From positions 1 to 64,000 of the forward strand of contig JAJYQA010000028.1 of the NCBI GenBank assembly GCA_021794835.1: a stretch of DNA of 64,000 nt, given 5' to 3'. Every line of letters begins with the position of its first letter. Positions within the stretch are counted from its first letter, which is position 1. The notes beneath the pieces were generated by a model, which saw only the letters and a list, made by a program, of their open reading frames with translations, was not told where the DNA came from and ran no database searches. Below are positions 8,648 through 15,162 of this stretch, piece by piece. This DNA comes from Actinomycetes bacterium (GTDB taxonomy: Bacteria > Actinomycetota > Aquicultoria > Aquicultorales > Aquicultoraceae). A program made the position numbers and the translations under genes.

Positions 8648-9792
8648 CAGGTTTTAGTTTCAAGAACTTTATCAACCATATGCAGGCCATAATAAGGCAA
8701 CCCGAGCTCCACATGAAAGAAATCCCGATCCTTATCGGTTTGATCATCTTGCTGGTGTTTATTATCCTGACTTTTATCGCCATCTTTTTTATGAAACCAA
8801 GCACAAAAAAAGCTGAGCCTATTGAAAGAGAAAAGCTTGTCCCCAAGCTTAAGAAACTATATATCGCAATTGGAGTATTTAGCATACTTACCATTGTCTC
8901 AATCGGGTTCGTCTTGTCTTACACCGCCCGACCGGGTTTTTGCCTTAGTTGCCACGAGATGAAAGAGGCCTACAATAAATCCCCCGATGTGGTTCACAAG
9001 GGAGTAGGGTGCCTATCCTGCCACCAGGGCCCGGGGATTGCCAACATGTTTATTGAAAGACTGGAGCTTGCAGAGATGGTTATCACAAAATCGGGTGTTG
9101 CAGGCAATGTCATCTCGCCCCAGGTTTCAAATGAGGCGTGCCTGACTTGCCATGCTGATATAGTAAAGGCAGTTGTTGTTCACGGAACTATTAAGGTAAA
9201 ACACAAAGAACCACTTGAAGCAGGCTATCGATGTACCGAATGCCATTTCTCAAAAGGTCTTTTTCACGTCGAGAAAAGACAGCTCGATAATTTTGGGATG
9301 AGTCGCTGTGTCGACTGCCACAATCAGACGAAAGCCAAGGCTGATTGTAAAGTCTGCCATACCAACCAAGGTGGGTATGTACAGATCCTTAACCGTAATG
9401 ATTATCCTAAAGTAAATCTGTCAAATAAAATAGCCTGCAATAAGTGCCATCTACCAAGCAGTTGCCTAAGCTGCCACCAGATACAGGTGCCGCACCCTGA
9501 AAGCTGGCAAGCGGGCGGGCACGCCTTGCGCGGTTTTGTTGAGAAGAAGGTCTGCCTTGAATGTCATGACGGCCCGTTCTGCGAGAAGTGTCACACAAGC
9601 GACTCCCCGCATGGAGATAATTGGGTAAAAGAGCACGGGCAAGCTGCAAAAGTATCTCTAGCATGGTGCATAAGTTGCCATAACACGGCAAATTTCTGCC
9701 TTAACTGCCATACGGATGTAACCAGCTACCAAATCAAGGAAGGGATAGACAAACCTCTAATATCTGAAGACACCCAAACACCCCACCTCTAG
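8644..9792 (+). CDS. Membrane-anchored 12-haem cytochrome c (paralog)
   Basis: This 382-residue protein overlaps the preceding gene by four bases (ATGA), so the two are translated together and probably form one complex. Membrane segments lie at about 28-50 and 71-93. Twelve CXXCH motifs follow, starting with GFCLSCHEM at Cys100, the NapC/NirT-type first haem. The spacing of sites (two near the membrane, one after ~50 residues, then closely paired sites toward the end) matches the genes at 7568 and 23608, pointing to duplication. The likely role is transfer of electrons away from membrane quinol. A perfect hairpin overlaps the stop codon region. Confidence 0.85.
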   Translation: MTGFSFKNFINHMQAIIRQPELHMKEIPILIGLIILLVFIILTFIAIFFMKPSTKKAEPIEREKLVPKLKKLYIAIGVFSILTIVSIGFVLSYTARPGFCLSCHEMKEAYNKSPDVVHKGVGCLSCHQGPGIANMFIERLELAEMVITKSGVAGNVISPQVSNEACLTCHADIVKAVVVHGTIKVKHKEPLEAGYRCTECHFSKGLFHVEKRQLDNFGMSRCVDCHNQTKAKADCKVCHTNQGGYVQILNRNDYPKVNLSNKIACNKCHLPSSCLSCHQIQVPHPESWQAGGHALRGFVEKKVCLECHDGPFCEKCHTSDSPHGDNWVKEHGQAAKVSLAWCISCHNTANFCLNCHTDVTSYQIKEGIDKPLISEDTQTPHL

Positions 9793-9823
9793 TACAGCGT
9801 CACAAAGTGACGCTGTACTAGAG
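9787..9823. repeat. Perfect 17-bp inverted repeat with AAA loop
   Basis: CTCTAGTACAGCGTCAC (9787-9803) is followed by AAA and its exact complement (9807-9823). It overlaps the stop codon of the 12-haem cytochrome gene and could serve as its transcription terminator, although no T-run follows. The right arm is also the left end of the dispersed repeat at 9821, and a version of the same arm flanks the copy near 26550. Confidence 0.75.
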
Positions 9824-9979
9824 ATTAGAAATTAGAAAGTAGTAAGTAGATTGAATTATTGAGGGATAGATTAGATTAATGAGGGTTATTTTGACTCAAA
9901 GAGCAATTTCTAATCGGTCTAATCTCTACTTTCTTCTTTAACTATTTAAGGATTCTTATGGTTAGTTGATGTGGGATGG
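9821..9979 (+). repeat. Dispersed inverted-repeat element, copy A
   Basis: This segment begins GAGATTAGAAATTAGAAAG and carries the inverted match TCTAATCGGTCTAATCTCT near 9909-9927, so it is a small element with imperfect terminal repeats. Closely similar copies lie at 38165-38280 (same orientation) and 26421-26565 (reversed). Copies A and B also share an 18-base tail, GTTAGTTGATGTGGGATG. No coding capacity is seen. Confidence 0.75.
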
Positions 9980-9993
9980 GAGTAGCAGAACAA

Positions 9994-10029
9994 AAGAACC
10001 CGTAGGCTGTTGATAGCCTACGGGTTCTT
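9994..10029 (-). terminator. Rho-independent terminator of the hexahaem cytochrome gene
   Basis: Arms AAGAACCCGTAGGCT (9994-10008) and AGCCTACGGGTTCTT (10015-10029) pair perfectly around a six-base loop. On the minus strand the stem is followed by TTTTG, giving a usable terminator 12 bases after the stop codon of the gene ending at 10042. Confidence 0.8.
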
Positions 10030-10041
10030 AATCAAGTCAGT

Positions 10042-10935
10042 TTACGGTAGTGACGCTGTATTATGACAGCTTATACATACCGCATCCAGGTTTGACTTCG
10101 TGCTGTTGACGGTACTCATAAGCAAATCTGGTGCTGTGCTCTCATGCGGGAACGTGCTGCCGCCATCTGCCTGGTGACATTGCTTACAGTTTGGGCCTTG
10201 GTTTCCGTTATCTGGATTAACATTAAGTGCGTAGCCGGTAGTTGTATCAAGAGTTGCCGAATCCTCAGCTACGTCGTGACCGTAGACGTTTATGGTCTCG
10301 GTACCATTATAGTATTGCTTGGGAGTTTTGTGGTAACCGAAATTTGCGTTATGGCAGGCCGAGCACCATGCAGCAAGCTTTTGCGGCGACTGACGAGTTG
10401 TTGTATCGATCAGACTTGGATTGTAATAGAAATAAGCCTTGCCTGGATTTGGATCGGCCTTAAGTAATTTGGTTGATGGCTCGTCGGCAAGCTTTACGGT
10501 CTGACTGTTATGCACGGAGTGACAATCAACACACCCCCAATTGGCTTTTGGTATGGTATATGGGGTTGGTGTGGTATCGTCCGGCGCAACAATGGGGTCG
10601 GGGGTATTTGTATCTACGCCGTGGCCGTTCGTATTCAAGCTAACCCTTTTTGTTGCCAGCCCAGAGGTTTCCGAGTGACAGAAGTCGCACACCTGGTTTG
10701 CGCTATCCGCCCTGGTTAAGAGGTACGTACCCGTTGCCAGGTGTACGGCATGGCAATCTTTACATTTATTTGTGGATGTCGTATAACCCCCATGGGGACC
10801 TTGCGGGTAGAGCGCGTCATTATTATATTGTAGCGGATTATTATACCCACTGGCTAAGGCGATGGTCGCAGTCACCGCAAAGAACACGCTTAAAATTAAT
10901 GAAAGAACTAGCCCCTTTTTTATCAACCCTTCCAC
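10042..10935 (-). CDS. Secreted hexahaem cytochrome c (paired-CXXCH type)
   Basis: The 297-residue product has a cleavable signal peptide (about 1-28, ends TIALA-SG) and no other membrane segment. It carries six CXXCH motifs: CKDCH, CDFCH, CVDCH, CSACH, CKQCH and CISCH. Two of them continue as CHAVH or CHSVH, the extra His typical of doubled-CXXCH proteins and able to ligate a neighbouring haem. The gene has its own near-consensus promoter and strong terminator, so it is monocistronic and probably highly expressed. A small, freely secreted, His-rich hexahaem protein is a plausible extracellular electron carrier; six haems also occur in the filament-forming OmcS of Geobacter, but similarity to it is not shown here. 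Confidence 0.85.
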   Translation of the reverse strand: MEGLIKKGLVLSLILSVFFAVTATIALASGYNNPLQYNNDALYPQGPHGGYTTSTNKCKDCHAVHLATGTYLLTRADSANQVCDFCHSETSGLATKRVSLNTNGHGVDTNTPDPIVAPDDTTPTPYTIPKANWGCVDCHSVHNSQTVKLADEPSTKLLKADPNPGKAYFYYNPSLIDTTTRQSPQKLAAWCSACHNANFGYHKTPKQYYNGTETINVYGHDVAEDSATLDTTTGYALNVNPDNGNQGPNCKQCHQADGGSTFPHESTAPDLLMSTVNSTKSNLDAVCISCHNTASLP

Positions 10936-10993
10936 CTTGCTTCCGATACTTTGAAGCGTGTTGCAGGCGATTAATAATTACCATATATTAACA

Positions 10994-11022
10994 ATGATAA
11001 CATGAGCTTATCGTCTGGTCAA
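10994..11022 (-). promoter_or_regulatory. Sigma-70-type promoter of the hexahaem cytochrome gene
   Basis: On the minus strand TTGACC (11022-11017) and TATCAT (10999-10994) are separated by exactly 17 bases, 59 bases upstream of the start codon at 10935. Confidence 0.7.
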
Positions 11023-11295
11023 GCATTATACTATGGTTATTACCTGCTAAAAACGGTTATTTGCACAACTAATGTAATAATAGCAACTACGGGAAATAAG
11101 CTCTTATTTGCAAAGCCACACCAAACTACGCTTAAGTAAAGTTAATTTATCAATTAATCGTTCGTGGAGTAATTTGCGGCTAATTAAATCGTAGCATGGA
11201 GCGATAAGCCGGTCAAGGGCAGGTCTGTTTGGTGTAATTGGCCAATGGTAATGCCAGAGGAGTTTGCTTAATAGCTATTGGAAACTTGCTTAAGG
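11023..11295. other. Intergenic space
   Basis: This AT-rich stretch separates the hexahaem gene's promoter from the end of the radical SAM gene. I see no open frame, hairpin or repeat worth naming. Confidence 0.5.
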
Positions 11296-12759
11296 TTAGG
11301 CAACCCCGGAGCGCAGGATACCGGTAAGAAGCTCGGTTATTTCTGGGGGCATTTCACCAATGCCTTTCATCTGTTCTTTTAGGTAGGAGTGCTCAGTAAG
11401 AAGTTTAGTGACTTTGATCATATAATCCCTCTTAAATGGGCTAAGGGCATCTAACTTCGTGAGTTTATCCATGTAAAACTCACGGAAAGCCTGCATAAGG
11501 GCTTTTGAGAGTTCATCAAGCTCCATTGCAGTTGGCTTCAAGACTGGCTCGACAAGGTTGTAGTTGCGGTAGTCTTTTGTGGCAACGTAAGTCTTGACCT
11601 CGGGATAGAGGTTTGAGTACGGCCAAGGCGCGATTGCCAGAAAAAATGCTAAATCTGGGTTGTAGTGCTTGGCCAGCTCGATGGTCTTGGCGATGGATTC
11701 CGGTGTTTCCTCGGGCATGCCAAGGACAAAGGCGGTCTCAGATATCATATCGGCTCTGTTGATGAGCTCAATCGCCCGGCGGGACTCCTCAACTTTTATA
11801 TTTTTACCCCAGCGGTCCAACTGGTCTTGTGAGCCGGATTCTACACCGACATAGATGTGGGCGATACCGGCCCGGCGGTATTTGTCCATAATGGCCTCGT
11901 CGCGGAGGATATCGTCAACCCGAGTTTCCATAAGGATATCGACGCCCACTTCACGCTCGATCAAAAGGTCAAGGATACGCTCCCAACGCGCACGGTTTAG
12001 CGTCGGCACCTCATCGGTTATCATCGCAACGTTTACACCGAACTTATCGCGCAAGAACTCAAGCTCGGCAATGAAGTTCTCGGGGCTTCGGGCTCGCCAT
12101 TTGCGCTCCCAAAAGAGCTGCTGGGAGCAAAACGTGCAGGCCTGGGTACATCCTCGGGAAGTTTGCGTTACCGCCAAGGTGGAATTGTCCTTGGTGCGGA
12201 AGGTATATAGTGGCCACTCAATCAAATCCCATGCGGTCTCAAGGCTGTTAAGGTCACGGATGAAGGGACGTGAGGGCGTTACAATCGTGCTGCCATCCTC
12301 AACGTAGGCGATGCCGTTTACTCTTGCGAAATTGCCTTTAGCAAATACGGCATCAAGAAGCTCGGGCAGAGTCTCCTCGCCTTCGCCGCGCACGACAAAG
12401 TCTACCGCATCCCCATTATGTTCAAGTATTTCATCCCAGCAGAAGGTGGGGTGGATACCGCCAAGAATGGTTACGGCTTTGGGATTGATATCTTTGGCAA
12501 GTTTTAACACCTGGATAGCATCTACAACTGTTGCGGTGTAGGCGGTTGAGCACACCACATCCGGTTTTTCGGCCTCAATACATTGCTGGATTGCATTGTA
12601 GTCATCAAAGCGGCTCATCGCGTCGTAGATAACAGGCTTGTACCCAGCCTTCCTTAGCGATCCTGCCAGGTAGACAAAGGGGAGTGGCAGCCAGACTCCG
12701 GCCGATTCTAACACCCCACAATGGTAGGGCGGGGTTATTAACAAAACCTTCTTTTCCAT
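11296..12759 (-). CDS. B12-binding-domain radical SAM protein
   Basis: The N-terminal ~150 residues have the Rossmann-like cobalamin-binding fold (VLLITPPYHCGV, ILGGIHPTF, DFVVRGEGEETLPELL). The radical SAM motif RGCTQACTFC (CX3CX2C, about residues 205-214) binds the 4Fe-4S cluster that cleaves S-adenosylmethionine, and the C-terminal helical region is long. The family includes BchE-like and methyl-transferring enzymes, so the substrate cannot be named. It is the last gene of the cytochrome operon, 56 bases after CcsA, so a role in modifying haem, a lipid or a cytochrome-associated cofactor is possible but only inferred. Confidence 0.8.
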   Translation of the reverse strand: MEKKVLLITPPYHCGVLESAGVWLPLPFVYLAGSLRKAGYKPVIYDAMSRFDDYNAIQQCIEAEKPDVVCSTAYTATVVDAIQVLKLAKDINPKAVTILGGIHPTFCWDEILEHNGDAVDFVVRGEGEETLPELLDAVFAKGNFARVNGIAYVEDGSTIVTPSRPFIRDLNSLETAWDLIEWPLYTFRTKDNSTLAVTQTSRGCTQACTFCSQQLFWERKWRARSPENFIAELEFLRDKFGVNVAMITDEVPTLNRARWERILDLLIEREVGVDILMETRVDDILRDEAIMDKYRRAGIAHIYVGVESGSQDQLDRWGKNIKVEESRRAIELINRADMISETAFVLGMPEETPESIAKTIELAKHYNPDLAFFLAIAPWPYSNLYPEVKTYVATKDYRNYNLVEPVLKPTAMELDELSKALMQAFREFYMDKLTKLDALSPFKRDYMIKVTKLLTEHSYLKEQMKGIGEMPPEITELLTGILRSGVA

Positions 12760-12815
12760 ACCTGTACTATAGCACTCTTCAATCTATAACTCAATGTTTG
12801 ACCTGCTCAAATCGC

Positions 12816-13652
12816 TTACTTACCTCTAAAGTAAGTCATGTGGGTGTTTTCCAGCGGTATGTAGGGAAGAACAAAAAAGGTGATGATCACAAAAACCATA
12901 CCGAAGATTAAAAACCACGCGCTTTTCTGATTATGCCATTTGTAGGTAATGCGGGCATGCAAGTAGACTGCATAAACAAGCCACGTAACCAGCGACCAGG
13001 TCTCGGTCATATCCCATCCCCAGTACCTGCCCCAGGCCTGGTTGGCCCAGATGGAGCCCGCAATGATCATGACTGCAAGAAATAGAAACCCCAGGGCCGA
13101 AAACCGGTAGGATAGTTCATCGAGCCTGCCCGTATGCGGCAATTTGTCCAACAAGTTATTTGCGCTACCCCACCGGCTCATTTTAAGCAAAAGCAAGACG
13201 GCAAATGCAATTCCGATAAGGAAACAATCATAGGCCAATTTAGCAAAGAATATATGAATGAATAGCCAGTATCCCCGAAGTGAGGGGGGTAGATAGTTGA
13301 TCTTAGGCGAAAGGTAGAACCCAACCCCTAAAGCGATAACAGAAAGGGGAAGTATTACCGCGCCGATTAATCTTACTTTTGGCATTTTAAATTGGACGGC
13401 AAGGAAAAGGGCAACCGCAAGCCAGGTATTTGATGAGAGCACTTCGTAGGAACTTGCATAAGGTCCATGGCCCACCGTATACCAGCGCAACAATATCGCT
13501 GCTGCGTGGGGCAGCAGTGCGACCGCTGTTATAATCGCGGCAGGCAAAAGCCACCTCTCTTTTTTAAAAACAAGAGCCGAAAGATAGATGACTGCCGCGA
13601 TGGCATATAGGGTTACCGCAGCCCAATAAAAAATGGCCTCAGACTGTAACAT
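12816..13652 (-). CDS. ccsA: Cytochrome c biogenesis protein CcsA/ResC
   Basis: This polytopic membrane protein (278 residues) carries the tryptophan-rich WWD segment, WGRYWGWDMTETW, which binds haem at the outer membrane face in the System II synthetase. With ResB it moves haem outward and attaches it to reduced CXXCH motifs. The start at 13652 overlaps the end of the ResB gene by 14 bases, as is usual for coupled ccsB-ccsA pairs. Its place in an operon with a 15-haem cytochrome fits a dedicated maturation role for the many cytochromes around it. Confidence 0.92.
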   Translation of the reverse strand: MLQSEAIFYWAAVTLYAIAAVIYLSALVFKKERWLLPAAIITAVALLPHAAAILLRWYTVGHGPYASSYEVLSSNTWLAVALFLAVQFKMPKVRLIGAVILPLSVIALGVGFYLSPKINYLPPSLRGYWLFIHIFFAKLAYDCFLIGIAFAVLLLLKMSRWGSANNLLDKLPHTGRLDELSYRFSALGFLFLAVMIIAGSIWANQAWGRYWGWDMTETWSLVTWLVYAVYLHARITYKWHNQKSAWFLIFGMVFVIITFFVLPYIPLENTHMTYFRGK

Positions 13653-15102
13653 GCTCTATCACTTCTTCCTGATTGGATAGGGCGTCTGCTATTTCTTCTC
13701 GCAGCTCATTCAAGCGTTCAGCAAATGATATACGGTATTTGCTGGCGGTACCGGTAAGATAGAGAACTGTTCCGTCCTCTGCCTCGTCTACCAGCACCCA
13801 TATTTGCTTAGGAATTATAAAGTATAACATAGCGATACCGGCGAGTGCCATCCAAAAACCAAGGAAAACAATCCAGGCTCCCGAGTCTTTTGTCACCCCG
13901 AGCGCGGTCCAATGGCGGGCTGTTACAAATGTAAGCGTTTCGTCGCCTAAGCGCACTGATTGGCCAGGCCTCATAATTCCTTCATAGACGCCGTTGGTGC
14001 TTGTATCTAGTATTTTAAGCGTTAGGACCGGGTCCTTTAGTTTGTACAGGTTCCAAGATTTTTGCGTTCCCCGGTCTTTGTAATCCGGGTAGAATTTTGC
14101 ATCTGCCTGATAGTTGGTTCCGCGCACGACGAATTTGTTTTCGATAGGCGCGTTGGCTGTTTTTGGCGTCTCAAAATTGATCCAGCCAAATTTGCTCGGC
14201 CCTCCGGCCTTGTCCAGTCTGAGGATTGCTGAGCAACCGAAAAGGCTAAGCTGGTAAATATTCCGGCCCTTGTAGCTGGCCGGGTAATTTGGGCTTATTG
14301 TTTTTGTGCAAATATACTGGCCATTATTATATATGTTTATGGTGCTTGCGTATTCTTTATTGGTGCCGTCTCTCCAGAATTTATCCGTAAAATTCTTAAG
14401 TATTATTTCAAAGCCAGCATAGTTTTCGTTAAAAAAGGGCCCTTTCTCGCTGTGTAGGTAATTGCCGGGCTCATCAAAGAATCTCTGTCCCTCAACAAGA
14501 TTGACCTGCCCGCTCATGAAGGTGGCGCGCCCAATGAGGATACCAAGCGCAATAACCAAAAAACTGGTGTGCAAGATGATTGTACTCCAGTTACTCCACC
14601 AGTTCTTCTTGGCGGCGATAAAACCACTCTTATTGATTACCCGGTACCGCTTAGCGCTGAGGATGGTTTTAGTGATATCAAGTGCTTTGTCAGGGGAAGT
14701 CTTGAGAAAAATCGGAGTGGTTGCACAGAGCCTTGATTTTTGCGATTTTGAAGGGGTATCTGACCATTTTCTATTTTTATTGAGCGTGTATTTTACTCTA
14801 TTTATTGTGCAAACGAGCGTGTTTAAAAAAAAGAGCGCAAGGAGTGTATAAAACCACCAGGAGTTATAGATATCTACCAGGCCGGTTACCTTAAGAAACG
14901 AGAAGAGCTCCGGCTGCCGCGATCTTAGAGACCCTATTTCTGGAGTGGCAAATTGGGAGGTTTGCGGGATTAAGCTAGCAGCTAGGATTGCTGTTGCCAA
15001 CGCGATTATCAAGAAAAAGGCCAATTTTCTGGATCTTAAGATTCCGTATAAGACTGCGGCGAAGCTTTTCTTTATTTGCTTTTCCGCAGGTTCTTGCCCC
15101 AA
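13639..15102 (-). CDS. resB: Cytochrome c biogenesis protein ResB/CcsB
   Basis: The 487-residue protein shows the ResB pattern: three membrane helices in the first ~200 residues, with FFLIIALATAILAASLIPQ and the turn WWFYTLLALFFLNTLVC. A large external domain follows, containing RGTNYQADAKFYPDYKD, and then a final helix near residues 405-430. ResB partners CcsA to form the System II haem lyase. It lies 60 bases after the 15-haem cytochrome gene and overlaps ccsA. The thiol-reducing arm of the same pathway is probably the CcdA protein encoded at 28654. Confidence 0.9.
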   Translation of the reverse strand: MGQEPAEKQIKKSFAAVLYGILRSRKLAFFLIIALATAILAASLIPQTSQFATPEIGSLRSRQPELFSFLKVTGLVDIYNSWWFYTLLALFFLNTLVCTINRVKYTLNKNRKWSDTPSKSQKSRLCATTPIFLKTSPDKALDITKTILSAKRYRVINKSGFIAAKKNWWSNWSTIILHTSFLVIALGILIGRATFMSGQVNLVEGQRFFDEPGNYLHSEKGPFFNENYAGFEIILKNFTDKFWRDGTNKEYASTINIYNNGQYICTKTISPNYPASYKGRNIYQLSLFGCSAILRLDKAGGPSKFGWINFETPKTANAPIENKFVVRGTNYQADAKFYPDYKDRGTQKSWNLYKLKDPVLTLKILDTSTNGVYEGIMRPGQSVRLGDETLTFVTARHWTALGVTKDSGAWIVFLGFWMALAGIAMLYFIIPKQIWVLVDEAEDGTVLYLTGTASKYRISFAERLNELREEIADALSNQEEVIEHVTV

Positions 15103-15162
15103 TTTAGAGATTCATCCTTCCTGGGCGGTTTCCTTTATAATACTGCGGCGTGTTTTAGATGT

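Noticed and set aside
10047-10062. GTGACGCTGTATTATG similar to the repeat arm at 9807
   Set aside because: It lies within the coding sequence for the last residues (CHNTASLP) of the hexahaem cytochrome and is better explained by that.
11855-12307. 150-codon frame opposite the radical SAM gene
   Set aside because: The sequence is rich in Ser and Arg without any family pattern; it is the shadow of a well-supported gene, as are the other long opposite-strand frames in the cytochrome genes.
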